Shown here one piece after another: positions 21,487-32,467 of a stretch of DNA of 64,000 nucleotides. Position numbers and translations under genes: made by a program. The stretch's first letter is position 1, and each line of letters starts with the position of its first letter. The notes under the pieces were generated by a model. That model saw nothing but the letters and a program-made list of their open reading frames with translations, was not told where the DNA came from and made no database searches. Source of the DNA: Chara braunii (lineage: Eukaryota > Streptophyta > Charophyceae > Charales > Characeae); contig BFEA01000072.1 in assembly GCA_003427395.1 (NCBI GenBank), forward strand, positions 523,710 to 587,709. Reading direction: 5' to 3'.

Positions 21487-21975
21487 CGAAACAAAATAAC
21501 GACAGCCCTCGTCTTACAATGTTCAACACGCAACGTGCCGCGAGAAACAGGCAAAAATTATACATTCAACGGCCCAACGCGATACGATCATCGGCATAAC
21601 ATTTTACATCACACGTTTTAGAAAGGTATCTTCTTTTCTCCCCCTTCTTTTTTTCTTTTACTTTCACAGCCTTTGTACGAAAACGGATTTCGCAGCTTCT
21701 GTCCATCTGGATTTGAACCTCTGTCCTTCATTAAAAAAAAAAAAAAAAAAAACGAAAGAAATAAAAAACGAAAATAGTAAAAAACAGAAACGAACGAACG
21801 TTTGTAACAGTTCCTTACTCTTCCCAAGTTCCTGTGCAGGTGAAATTCATGATTGCATTCGTACAGTTTCTTTTGCACTTGACAACGCTTCTTTTATTTC
21901 ACTTCTTTCGCAGCTTCCGTTTACCAGTTTTGGTCGTATGACCGTTTGGATTGGAACCCCCATCCTTAAAAAAAA

Positions 21976-22070
21976 NNNNNNNNNNNNNNNNNNNNNNNNN
22001 NNNNNNNNNNNNNNNNNNNNNNNNNNNNNNNNNNNNNNNNNNNNNNNNNNNNNNNNNNNNNNNNNNNNNN
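21976..22070. other. Assembly gap (N run)
   Basis: 95 undetermined bases flanked by A runs on both sides. Frames reported across it have no meaning. Confidence 0.99.
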
Positions 22071-22334
22071 AAAAAAAAAAGAAGAAAGAAAGAAAACGAC
22101 AAAACGGGCAAACACATTGCACGGACAACTGCAAATCACGCAGCAAATCTTTACATCGAACGTTCCACAACCAAAAGCCACATCGCACGCATACCAAACC
22201 ACATTCACATCGCACACTCCAAAATCACCCAACCGAGAATTTGCTAACGTGCCAGACTCTCAGACCACGAGAACAACGATGCAGCCCAATGCTGACCTTG
22301 CGATGTAAATAGAGTTTTACATCGCACGACCAAA

Positions 22335-22447
22335 GATGCCAGTTGATCGAAAGGAAAGAGGCCGCGACTGGTAAACCTTAGAATATTGTAGATGCCAGTT
22401 GATCGAAAGGAAAGAGCTCGCGACTGGTAAACCTTAGAACATTGTAG
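22335..22447. repeat. 56-bp tandem duplication
   Basis: Two near-identical units, 22335-22390 and 22391-22447, each beginning GATGCCAGTTGATCG and containing GACTGGTAAACCTTAGAA. There are only about three differences. Confidence 0.85.
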
Positions 22448-24317
22448 AACAAAAGGAGGGGAGAAATTATATTTACGAATACCTCCCCAATCATTCATAC
22501 AAAAATGGAAAGAGAAAGATGTAGCAGTGAGCGAGAAGAAGAATTCAAGATATGAGTTATGACCATACTGTATTCATAATACAAAACTCGAATGCGAGAA
22601 AATGCAAAACTTACTGAACTCACAAGAAGAAGTGGAGAGATATAAAGAGTGGAATAGAATGAAAAGAACAGGCGAAGAAGAAAAATTACACAAGTTGAAA
22701 CCAATGTCTCCCCCTTCAATTCTTCTTCATTACTCCTCCTCTTCCAATAATCAACTAAATACAGCAACAATTAAATGAATGAACATGAATCATGTCTGAG
22801 TATTCCCCCTCGCTGCCAGCACTTTTTTTTTTTTTTTCATTTGGCTGCACCCCTAACTAAGGCAGCCCATCCACGTTCATCACGGATGTTCATAGGATAA
22901 CAAAAACACTGCTATGCCTCTCTCACCTCATCCTGCCACAGACACACTCTCGGATGAAGTCCAAGACCAGCCGGTACCCACCACTATAACCAAAGGTGAG
23001 TCTGCTATGTCGGTTCCTTTCTCTCCCCTTCTCTCTTATTCTCTACACCTTTCTACTACCCATCTCCATGGTCTAGCATAAGACGCTTCACCCTCTATCT
23101 CCATAGCCTAGGTCTACACCCTCCAATTCCTACGACCATACATCCATGGACATCTGCTTCCTCACCCTCCAGCTCCACAGCTCAGCAAAAGCTTCGCCTA
23201 CCTTTTCCTCTGGCCGGAGCAGCAACATAACAACTGGGTAATTTGTCGCCTCACTTAATGTGCCTGACTACTATACTCTTGAAGCTCGGGTCTCCAACCT
23301 CCCTGTGGTCGTGGTACTACTGCCTCTCCGGTGTGTTAGGACTACGTGGAGTTCATGTCTTTTGGTGAAAACGTCATAGAGGCCTGCAATCCTACTTCAG
23401 GGCCCGGATCTAACCTCCCGCTATGTATGCAGGGGACCCTGACCACTCATGAACTTTTTGGAAGTTGCGGGTTCCTTCTGAGCCTACCGGACATCTACTA
23501 GGCCTGCTTGAGTCGCTAGAAAATCCCTAGTCCTTGCCTGTATCTAGGTAAGTAGTAGTCGTACCAAAGAAATATGATCTTCTCGACAACGCTCATCGAC
23601 AACATTGTATTTCCCTTTTATTGGTCAATAACTCTAGCCTATCTCCGCAACTTAGTAAACAAAAATACCAAAAATACGTGCTCGGGTCTTCAACCAACAT
23701 AGGGGCTCATGATTTGAGTAAACTTTAAAATGTCTCCCTTTTACTCGTTTCAACTCTAAGTCAAACGGATCAATAACTCTAGCCCATCTTTGCAACTTAG
23801 TAGATATATGTGCTTGGGTCTTCGACAAGCGTAGGGTCTCATGATCTCACTACACCTTAAAATGTCTCCCTAATATATGATGTCGCCAAGTTTGTAGGGC
23901 TTCATAGAGAGCATACAATTCTCTCTCATACGTAGAGTCTGCTACTTCTTATAAAGGCAATCTGTTTGATATAATCTCTACCGGTCTATAACACTTGTCA
24001 TCGTTTGTTGTAATATAGCCCCTATTCCTTACTGACTAGCATTTGTTGTCACCTCAAATGGTAAGGATGGATCTGCAATCCTCTATACTGGATACTCTCT
24101 CAGTGTTTTCTTCAACTTTTTCAACAATGAAGTGTGATCTGTATCCCACAACCCAATAACTTCCTTCCGTAGCAATCTATGAAGTGGTGCGGCAATGGGG
24201 GTGAAGTTTTTAACAAACTACCTGCAATAATTAAGTCGGTACTAGCAATAACTGTAACTTGGTGAGGTTCTTGGACGTCGGTCCATATCTAATGGTTGCA
24301 ATCTTAGGGTCGTAAGG
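22448..24317. other. No gene recognised
   Basis: Moderately AT-rich DNA with no long frame and no domain I recognise. A T run lies at about 22824. Two similar stretches near 23625 and 23770 (both containing CAATAACTCTAGCC and CGCAACTTAGTA-like text) suggest an old internal duplication. The right part may be decayed retrotransposon DNA continuous with the gypsy relic that follows. Confidence 0.5.
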
Positions 24318-25576
24318 CTAGAAAACTTTGTCTATGACATTAGCGGAGTATAAACCCCATCTTTTCGCCCACTCACATTTCTTCGGATTTACCTTGAACT
24401 TACTTCCTCTCAGCTTTGTTAGAAGTCGAGACTTTGCATAAATGCTTTTCATTATCCTTTGCGTCTTATTGAAAACTATGATGTCATATGAATAAAGAAC
24501 TAAAAAATTTTCAACTATGATTTCATATGAATGGAGAACTACAAATCTATCAAGCCAGTCTCCAGCCATGTAGTATTGGTCGTACCTAGTCCTGAAGGTT
24601 GCCATGGGTTTGTCTTCAGAAGCCACTTCGATCTAATGGTACCCAGATTTCAAATCTCTCTTGGAAAAATCCTTGCACACTTGTAACCTATCCAGCAACT
24701 CCTCTATGAGTGGTCATGGCTCTATATTCTTTACCATTATAGCATGCATACCTGCATATAGTTTATAAACTCTATACACAGTCCCAATTCTCCTTCCTTC
24801 TTAGGAACAAACAATACGGGTGAGCCATATGGAGATGACCTTGGCTTAACCCATCCCTTGTACACCAACTCTTGGATCTGCTTATGATCTCCTCTAACTC
24901 ATTTTATGACATCTTATAAATGGGCCCCTTGGGAATCTTGTTACTTGGCTTTGTCTAAATGTGATGCTGATTGGTCATTCTACTATTCTCTTCCGCTCCT
25001 CCTGCACATCTGCAAACTGCACTAAGAGCTTCTGAAGTTCGGGTGGTATCGTCTCTACTTTTTCCTTACATTCTCCCTTCTCTGCATTCTCTCATTTGAC
25101 AGGCATCACATATGCTACATAGACTTGGTCTACCAACTTGTTCCTTACTATTTACCTAGTGAAAGTTGGACATTCATGCAACATATAGACAGGGAAGACT
25201 GCAACCCTGATTGGTGAAACTAGCAAATTTTCTTCTTCTTATCTTTCTTCTCTCGGTTGGGCAACCAACACTCCACTTCACTCATCTTCACGTTTGTCTT
25301 CTCTTGCATTTCCCAATCCATGCCTAGAACCATATTGAAGGGTAGGTCCTCCTCCATTAGAAGGGTCAGAGAGTGTAATATAGCAGGGAAGATTGCAACC
25401 CAGAATGATGATACTAGCGGACGTTTTTCTTCTTATCATTCTTCTCTAGGTTGGGCAACGAGCACTCCACTTCACTCATCTTCACAACTGTCTTTGCCTG
25501 CATTCCTCAATCCATGCATAGAACCATATTGAATGATAGGTCCTCCTCCATTATAAGTGTCAGAGAGTATAATATG
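24318..25576 (-). pseudogene. Ty3/gypsy protease-reverse transcriptase relic
   Basis: Minus-strand fragments in shifting frames. A retropepsin C-terminal-like MVLGMDWEMQ lies around 25300-25340. An RT entry motif resembling [21 protein letters not shown] lies around 24790-24890. The RT palm end SYDIIVFNKTQ and NPKKCEWAK lies at 24380-24490. The segment encoding the catalytic box is duplicated in tandem (period about 39 bases, 24474-24541). The protease part is also duplicated in tandem (period about 195 bases, 25190-25384 and 25385-25576). There are many stops. It is clearly a dead chromovirus-like element, older than the one at 29-42 kb. Confidence 0.75.
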
Positions 25577-25985
25577 TTTTTTCCTTTTTTTCACCCTCCA
25601 ACCAGAAGTTCGCTTTAACCCCCTCAAGGTATTATCGCGGACTAATCAGACAGCTATTAGCATTCTCAAGACTTAATGTACCCCCTTTGAACCCTTTGAT
25701 GACCGATCACGTTTTTTATGGACTAGGAGCATAGTTCTATTATATTTTATAAGCGCAATATCACTTTTTTTTTTTTTTTTTTCTCTTTTTTTTGGGCATT
25801 ATTTTAATTATCCGAATTTCCAAATAATCCACCTCCGGACAATCCGCCCAGATAACCCGTGCTACAGCAAATACCATTTATCATTCATTACCTAGGCTGG
25901 TCCCCAGGCGCCCCGACTGCGAGAAGGTCGCCTGGGTATCCTCCCGGGCGGCCTGGGCCAGGTAGGGTCCCGGACATCCCCAGTG

Positions 25986-26022
<37 letters not shown>

Positions 26023-26654
26023 NAAAAAAAAAAAAAAAAAAAAAAAAAATTCAAAAAAATATGGGAAAAAAATTATGTTGTAAAAAATTGCAGTAGAAGC
26101 AACTTTTGGTTGAGGGCCTCTTCGAATTCTAAGATAAAAATAAATGAGGAGAAATGAGGTAAGATATACCCTTTGGAACCCCTCTAGTCACTGTTTAGAG
26201 TACCTTTATAGCCCCCAAACACTCTTGGGTGACCCACCACCGAAATGGAAGGTAAGGACGAATTCTGACTGCTTAGGCTGAACGCAGTCCTGACCTGAAG
26301 TCAGTTTCTTTTTTTTAGAGATCCTTCCCTCTTTTTTGACCCGCCTGGTTTTGTCGGACGATCCCCCCCGACCCAGTTGGCCCGGGCATGCTTAGCCGGG
26401 CGACGACCCAACCTAGTTGATTAACCAAATCGCTGATTTTGTCAAAATCAATGCAGCAAAGGCGCGCCATCACTTCCTTTGTTCGTGCCTCTGCCAATCC
26501 TCAAAAGCGATGATATGATATTATATGCGGCGTTTCTTAGGAGGACGACATCCGTTATGTGGCATTGGAATCACATTGCTAATCTTGGTTATAATAAGAC
26601 CCCCTAATTGTAAACCATGTAAGGCCGAAGACTATTCATAACCTAAACCTTTGA
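25577..26654. other. No gene recognised; poly(A)/poly(T) runs
   Basis: Contains a T run near 25770 and a long A run at about 25988-26050 with one N at 26023. The right part (26310-26650) may be a decayed downstream part of the group II intron relic, but I cannot align it to the family. Confidence 0.5.
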
Positions 26655-27105
26655 ACAAAATCGTAGACGTATCTTACTAGGATAACTCGACCTTCGACCG
26701 CCAGTTGTTGAACCCACTCATTCACAGCATTATCCATTCCATGCAAAGTAATATTGGCAAGTAAGGCGATATAACTTGAGGTCCGCCAAAGTTATGTATA
26801 GTTATAGGCGACCGAAGGCCGAAACCAGTCATAATGTCTACTTTCAACCAGATCTTCAAGTTAATCTGATTCCTCATCACAGGATATGTGTCTAGCTTTT
26901 CCAAGAGACACGAAATGTTGATTCGATCAAATCATTTCGCAATGTCGACGTGAAATACATATTTGGCTCTAATGGCTCTAGCCAGAGCTTCCATGGCATT
27001 TTGACAACTACGTCCTGGCCTAAATCCATAAGAGTGAGGTTCAAAATGGGCTTCCCATTTGGGTTCTATAACCATTTTAGCTAATGCCTGCTTAGCTCGA
27101 TCTGC
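26655..27105 (-). pseudogene. Group II intron reverse transcriptase/maturase relic
   Basis: The minus strand from 27105 down to about 26655 reads as the RT core of a group II intron-encoded protein. It shows AKQALAKMVIEPKWEAHFEP, then HSYGFRPGRSCQNAMEAL, then a DIAKCFDRI-type motif with the Cys codon changed to a stop (near 26926). Next comes a GTPQGGVISPLL-type motif degraded to GGPQVISPYL, and a YADD-type box degraded to VRYVYDF near 26661-26680. These are hallmarks of bacterial and organellar group II introns, not of LTR or LINE RTs. The finger domain, maturase X domain and intron RNA domains V/VI are not recognised. The likeliest origin is an organelle-to-nucleus DNA transfer (NUMT or NUPT). 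Confidence 0.8.
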
Positions 27106-28430
27106 AAAAAAAAGAAAGTGGTTCCATCCTGATTGCTTATATGAACGCTGCAGAGCCTTGACAATACGAATTTCAAGATGCAGCTATTCCTATGATGCAA
27201 GGAACATTTGAGTGCGCCCATGTCGCAGATCTCGATTGCAGGGCGACTCCAACTGTGCCACACCATCTCAAGCTGGTCAGAACTCAGGGTGTGCTACACG
27301 TGCGTGGTATGCCTAGTGATAGGTCATGTGTGAAAACAACACGCGAAAATTGAAGAATGACTTCGATGAATCAGAAGGTAAGGTTAGGATAATGAACTTG
27401 ATACGTGAAGCCGGTCCCATTCCGGGCAACCCAGTTCATTCCGTTTTATTTCTTATTTCAGTATTTTATAATACTTCTAGTTTACTTGTGTTATCAAGTC
27501 TTAATTTGTTTCCTCATAGAGAGGGGTCCGAAGTTGTGTTTTTCCGCTCTCTGAACTGCACGTGATAGTTTCTCATCGTACGACTTTTCGCCACGAATCA
27601 TCGTTCGATAATGTTCTCGATAAACTAGTAGGTTTACACCAAATTTATTCAACATGGTAAGGAAAAACGTTGTTATTTGATGGAACAACTACACGCTTAT
27701 TCGTACTTGGTTTTTAAGTGTTTGCTCCGGACCAAGGAAAATTGTATAAGCAATGTTCGATCAACAGGAAACCATAAAAAAATACGGTCGCTCGCCCGTA
27801 TCATTTATGTGCATGTGCCTGCAGCTTGGATGAGTTTACTTTTTATTTTGGAATGACTATTAGTAGTGTGTTGTTTCTTGTTACTAAACATTCAATTTTT
27901 CACTTATTTTCAAAGATTAATACCAAAATAGGCGCTTTGTTCACCTTCTTCATTCTAGTTACTGAAAGTTTTTGGGAAAAACCTATGTGAGGAATCTATT
28001 GGATTTGGGATGCTCAAAATACTTCCGTATGAATACTCCTATTTCTCTATTTAGGTGCACTACGTTTTCTATTTTTTTTTGCAAATGTAACTTCTCCTTT
28101 TGTTTGTATAGGTCTCATAAATATACCAATAATGTTTTTTTTTATAAATTGGTGGAACACTTGGGATCGACCTGCACAAAAAAGAAGAAGTGCGCCACTG
28201 GCTGTTCGACAAAGCTTAGCCCACCGTGGAGCGCCTCCAGGACCAGGAGTAAGTCGCCCAGGATATGGTCCAACTCAATCGAAAATCCTTTAGCACTGCT
28301 CCTTCCGGCAAAAGTCTTGCACTATCCAATCAAAACATTATCACGTGGTCATAAAAAAAAAGGACCAGAAACTTACTTGCCATCCCTCCTCTTGTACACA
28401 TCCTGGGTAAGACCCCTCTCCCCCCCCCCA
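27106..28430. other. No gene recognised
   Basis: No domain recognised in any frame. Some frames of 60-170 codons occur, with compositions typical of chance. The stretch separates the group II relic from the ribozyme-bearing repeats. Confidence 0.5.
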
Positions 28431-28443
28431 ATACACACACGCC

Positions 28444-28472
28444 CTAATGAGTCAGTGAAAATCCGTCGAAAC
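28444..28472 (+). ncRNA. Degenerate hammerhead ribozyme core 1
   Basis: CTAATGAG then GTGAAAATCC then GTCGAAAC. The invariant CUGAUGA is changed to CUAAUGA, so cleavage is unlikely. Recognised by alignment with the copy at 28733 and the one at 55382-55436. Confidence 0.6.
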
Positions 28473-28732
28473 AGTCTGTAGCGCAGTTAAACTTTTCTTG
28501 TGGAGTTGTGTAGAGTGAACATCACAACACACACTTTGGATTTTATAGCTCTGACAGATTAGTTTCTCAGACTGACTCTCGTTCTTGTCAGAGGTTTGAA
28601 ATAACAATTTGTTAGAATTGCAGGGTTTGTGTCAGTAAAGCCAAATATTTTTTTAAAAGGGTATTACTAATTCTGTTGGATGTGGTGAATCCTTATCCAT
28701 GTGTCAAATGCATCCAGGGCAGGTTCAACCTC

Positions 28733-28761
28733 CTGATGAGTCGTTGAAAGTCCAACGAAAC
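28733..28761 (+). ncRNA. Hammerhead ribozyme core 2
   Basis: CTGATGAG, stem II region TCGTTG/CAACGA, and GAAAC are all present in order. Upstream GTGTC could be the cleavage triplet GUC, with a short stem III (TGT/ACA). Stem I is not convincing. The conserved core is intact but helices I and III look weakened, so activity is doubtful. Confidence 0.65.
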
Positions 28762-29147
28762 AAGTCTGGCACAATCATGTTTTTTCTGTATGGAGTTGTG
28801 TATAGCGAACATGACAACACCAAACACGGCCTTCCTAAGCTCTCACTTCAGGCAATACCGATGCAGCTAGGGTCGGACCCATACTAGTGTCCATGCCTTT
28901 GGGTATTTATGGTTGAGTGAGTGCGTAGAGTGGATTTATGGTTGTGACATATTAGTTTTTTAGACTTATTGTTATTCTCTCTTGTCAGGGGTTTGGACCG
29001 ACAGACGACGTCGGTCTGCCAGGATTACAAGGTTGGTGTGAGTAAACTCGAACACTTTTCTTAGGGGTATCGCTAAACGTGCGCGACGTCATGAATCCTT
29101 ATCCATCACTCAAATGCATCCTGGACGGACTATTGCGGTTACAACCT

Positions 29148-29176
29148 CTTGATGAACCCATGAAAGTTCAACAAAA
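29148..29176 (+). ncRNA. Degenerate hammerhead ribozyme core 3
   Basis: CTTGATGAAC...GAAAGTTCAACAAAAC aligned with core 2. The CUGAUGA box and the GAAA box (CAAAA) are both altered. It is followed by the shared CAGTTTGGCACAACCAT phrase. Confidence 0.55.
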
Positions 29177-29193
29177 CAGTTTGGCACAACCAT

Positions 29194-29790
29194 TGTCACG
29201 GACCCGCCGGGACGGCGGTTCATCATGATCAAAACGAAGGGATAAGGATGTGGAAGATGAAGATGGAGCTGGAAGGGACAATGCAACTCCAACGCAGACT
29301 CAACACACACGTACTCCAAATTGTGCGAATGAAGAATGAGTTGAAAACAGACTGCGGTTGGGGTATACCCCTAGCGGACTGACTGAACTGGACTGGACTG
29401 GTACCGACAGTGGTACTGGGCAGGACCGTACTGGACTGAAACAACACACGGTCTGTGGGGTCAGACCACGACTTGGTCCTCACAGGCCGAACAGGCAAAT
29501 AGCCGGATACACCCTGGCTATAGGTTAGGGCAGATAGAGGCCTGCTGCACGATCCTCGGACCTATAGTGGATCGCGTGAACCATAAACACGCTATCCTAA
29601 CTAACAACGGAAAATGACATATAGCAAGATACAATCCTAAAGTTATGGAGGCAATTGCCCTAGTGCTGAAAGGAAAAATAGCAATATGTCACAAGTAATG
29701 TCATGTCGCTGAACCACTAAGAGTGGGATGATTTTAGAGGGGGTTAATGCAGCCTAAAAAGTGAAACTCCTAAGGGCAGTCACACATGAA
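29194..29790 (-). other. Possible 3' LTR of the minus-strand chromovirus
   Basis: Non-coding DNA downstream (minus direction) of the chromovirus pol gene. On the minus strand it starts near TGTGTGACTGCCC and ends GGGTCCGTGACA at 29194, compatible with TG...CA. It contains repeated GTCCAGT and CAGTACC words (29390-29450). I find no matching 5' LTR near 42.3-42.9 kb, so the call rests on position only. Confidence 0.35.
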
Positions 29791-30194
29791 GGTGGGATAG
29801 GTCATCAAGCTCAAGGTGAGGCAGTGGTAGCGAAGCAAAACCAATGACCCTAACAAATAGACCATCAAAGCAGGTAATGCTCGACGAAAGGGTGACACCA
29901 TGCGGGTCAACCATGAAACGAGAGTCTGGAATAGGGTGGACATATGCTTAACTGAAGGCATGCAATGACCGACACTAGGGTGATGAGGGATGCAGTGGGT
30001 GAGGGAAACATGCACACAACTCACCGATAGGGGGAGGGAGCTAGATCTGGGAGCAGGGAAGCCAAGATAACGCCACGGTCCCAATGCTTATGCGATACCA
30101 AGGGAGAGCCCAACTCAGAGAGACCCAACTAAGTAAGAACCATCATGCGACATATGCAAGGGAATGTACAGGGTAGGGTGGTGGCATTAAGTAG

Positions 30195-30594
30195 TCACGT
30201 CCAAAGTAGTTGAAGCCGATAAGGTAGCTGAAGTCGTTGAAGTGGTCGATGACGTCGATGAAGTAGGAGTTCAGTCGATGTCGAAGCAGCGCTGCGAAAA
30301 GCTGACATCTGAAGAAGTTGATGATGAAGTACTTGAAGGTGTGAGTCCGTAGGGAGAAGGAAGGTGATCAGAGTGTCAGTCGTTGAGACGTCGAGGACGT
30401 TGACGAGTGCGCTGTGAACGTGCAAAGGCGTCAGTGAGTTGCTGAAGAACGATCGCAGGAGGAGCGGGCTCGTCCTCAGCAATCTCCCCAGTTGGAGGAG
30501 GAGGAAGAGGGTCAATCGGCTCAGTAGGAGCAGATGTCTTAGCACGACGAGCATGATCATATTCACGCACCAACATCCGGGCGTGCTCCAAGTG
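30195..30594 (-). other. Chromovirus 3' tail region
   Basis: Minus-strand sequence between the chromodomain and the presumed LTR. One frame (30376-30591) continues from the chromodomain as a Pro/Ala-rich tail, consistent with the C-terminus of a chromovirus polyprotein. The remaining stretch to 29790 holds nothing recognisable. Confidence 0.5.
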
Positions 30595-31734
30595 TTAGAG
30601 GGGCTCCCAAGTAGTCTCCTCATCAAGATAGCCCTTCCAACGCACAAGGTACTCGATGTGTGGAGGGGTATCGTCGGTAACTTGGTGAGATACGATGTCG
30701 GAAACGACGAACTCCTCGTCACCGACTTTGAATAGATGATCCATTCGTGATTGATTCGCTCGTGCGACCATACGAGTTTGGGAGTCGACTAGACTCTCGT
30801 GTGCGTGCTTCATAATCGCCACCATGTGGGCGATCCAGTTGTCAAGCGCCGAACAACGAGTGTTTAGGCACAACCGCGACGGTAGTAGGAAATCCGCAGG
30901 TATGCAAGGATGGTAGTAGCCAAGGTCGTAATGAAATGGCAACATCCCCATGGCTGGCGAAACAACATGGTTGTACGCAATCTCGACGTGGGCTAAGTGT
31001 AAGTCCCACTGCTAGTCACCCCTAATAAACTTTCGGAGGTTATTACTGAGAGTTTTATTGGTGACCTTAGTCTGACCATCCGTCTGAGGGTGGTAAGACG
31101 ACGAGAAGCAGAGCTGAGATCCGTATACCTCGTGTAGGCATTGCTAGAATGTGCTGGGGAAGCGAGGGTCACAGTCGAAGATGATGCTCTGAGGTAAGTC
31201 GTGATCTCTCACGACTCGGTCGAAGACGATGTCCGCGACCTCACGAGCGTTAATGCGATAGCGACACGGGACAAAACGTGCACGTTTCGTGAAGCGATCG
31301 ACGACGACCAAGATAACATCATGACCACGCTCAGTGGGTGGAAGAAGGGGGACCAACGAAATCCATCGAGATGGACTGCCAACGACCCTCAGGTATAAGG
31401 TAAGGGCTGAAGTAACTCATACGGAAGATGGTTCGCACTGTTCACCTCCTGACATGTAGGACAATCCTGGATGTAGGCTTTGATGAAGTCGTTGGACTTC
31501 GGCCAGACGTATAGGTGGCAAACACGAGCCAACGTCTTGTGGAAGCCCATATGACAGGTAGTTGTCTGGTCATGGAACTCTGCTACAGCCTGGACGCGGA
31601 GCTGTCCGGTGGAGGGAACGCAGATACGTGGTTCTAACTGACCAGATCTGCCATCCCAGTACACGAGACCGTTCTCACCGAGGGAGTACGAAAAAATGGT
31701 CTTGCCAATCCGTAATGTCGCGTGGATGACACGA
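30595..31734 (-). pseudogene. Ty3/gypsy chromovirus integrase and chromodomain
   Basis: The minus strand encodes, in order: the integrase zinc domain (EFHDQ, then H, then DCPTCQE: HHCC type, about 31660-31440); the core with ILVVVDRFTKRARF (first Asp, about 31320) and FDCDPRF (second Asp, about 31170); a DGQTKVTNKTL segment (about 31070) where the family has GQTERVN, so the catalytic Glu appears to be Lys; and a C-terminal chromodomain ending YLVRWKGYLDEETTWEPL (about 30650-30595). The chromodomain normally targets integration to modified histones. Several stops break the frame. The N-terminal side continues in frame beyond element B (see 36806). Confidence 0.9.
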
Positions 31735-32238
31735 TGTCGGAGCAAAAACCCTTACAAGGGTATCCGCTCAGGTTTTTCAATGTCGGACGTTGTCTGAGTT
31801 TTTCGTTGAACTGAGAGACTTAATGAGACTGACATTTGCCAGAAGTTTATTCAGACTAAAACCTATGATCGAGATTAAAACTCTTATAAATCCTAGTCCG
31901 GACGCCTGTGGCGTTGAAGAGTAATGACGTATCTAATTGTGGCGGTACGACTGACCTCAATTCACGTCCGGCGAGGCCGCAGGGGCATACGGCTATTGGA
32001 ATACTAATTTTAACTTCTATTATACTTAAAATGATGTCGAGCGGCTTAGCAGTCGCACGATTCAGGGCATTAGAGGCTAACAAGGACCACATCGCCAAGG
32101 TGCGCGGCCGCGTCCTAGCGAGGGAAGGCCGGTCCTTTGGCTGACAGGGCCAGTAGAGCCCGTGAAGCCATAGGCCGACCGAGGCAGAAGGGCGAACACT
32201 CTTTTTATAGAAGATTTGCTCCTTCCATTTCTATGGAA

Positions 32239-32312
32239 GGAGCTAGCCCAGGTGGTTATAGTGTCTGGTTCTCACCCTGGAGACTACGGGATCGTCCCAC
32301 TGGGTTAGCTCC
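32239..32312 (+). ncRNA. tRNA-like domain in element B
   Basis: A 74-nt segment closed by GGAGCTA (32239-32245) and TAGCTCC (32306-32312), a perfect 7-bp acceptor-like stem. It has an A-box match TAGCCCAGGTGG (32244-32255) and a B-box-like GATCGTCCC (32290) with one mismatch. The 5' strand can instead pair with GCTCCTTCCA at 32218-32227 (10-bp hairpin). The 3' strand can pair with GGAGC at about 32318. Alternative folds are therefore possible. Confidence 0.5.
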
Positions 32313-32356
32313 ATTTTGGAGCAGCTTTGACGGGAAGCCTTATATCTGGTGTGGTC

Positions 32357-32395
32357 GATTTCGACCGCGCGATCAGAAGATCAAGCGGCCGAAAT
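32357..32395 (+). repeat. Hairpin between tRNA-like and U6-like parts, element B
   Basis: Arms ATTTCGACCGCGCGATC and GATCAAGCGGCCGAAAT around an AGAA loop, 17 pairs with about three mismatches. Element C has a hairpin at the same place (54982-55022) with different arm sequences that still pair. Confidence 0.7.
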
Positions 32396-32404
32396 CGGTC
32401 GCGC

Positions 32405-32467
32405 GTCACGAAAATTAGCATGGCTCTGCGCGAGGATGACACGCAAGAATCGAAAAAAGGTTCAATT
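32405..32467 (+). pseudogene. Captured U6 snRNA 3' half in element B
   Basis: Matches the U6 central-to-3' region: ATTAGCATGG, CTGCGCGAGGATGACACGC, AAGAATCGA, and a degraded GGTTCAATTTT end, followed by T-rich DNA. The 5' stem-loop of U6 is absent. The same portion sits at the same internal place in element C, so capture preceded family spread. Confidence 0.8.

Larger units (their letters stand above)
28431..29193 (+). repeat. Tandem units carrying hammerhead motifs (retrozyme-like)
   Basis: Three consecutive diverged units anchored by hammerhead cores at 28444, 28733 and 29148. They share GGAGTTGTGTA-AG(T/C)GAACAT, CTTGTCAG(A/G)GGTTTG, GTGAGTAAA and GTGAATCCTTATCCAT in the same order. Unit lengths are about 289 and 415 bases; the second carries an extra segment. 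Directly repeated 300-400-bp units, each with a hammerhead, are the layout of plant retrozyme LTRs. No protein is encoded. Confidence 0.7.

Noticed and set aside
28431-29193. CRISPR-like array
   Set aside because: The repeats are 290-415 bases, diverged and without regular short spacers. The genome is eukaryotic, and the units carry hammerhead motifs instead.
32239-32312. Genuine tRNA gene
   Set aside because: The acceptor-like stem and boxes are present, but D, anticodon and T arms do not fold cleanly and no anticodon can be assigned. It lies inside a mobile element.
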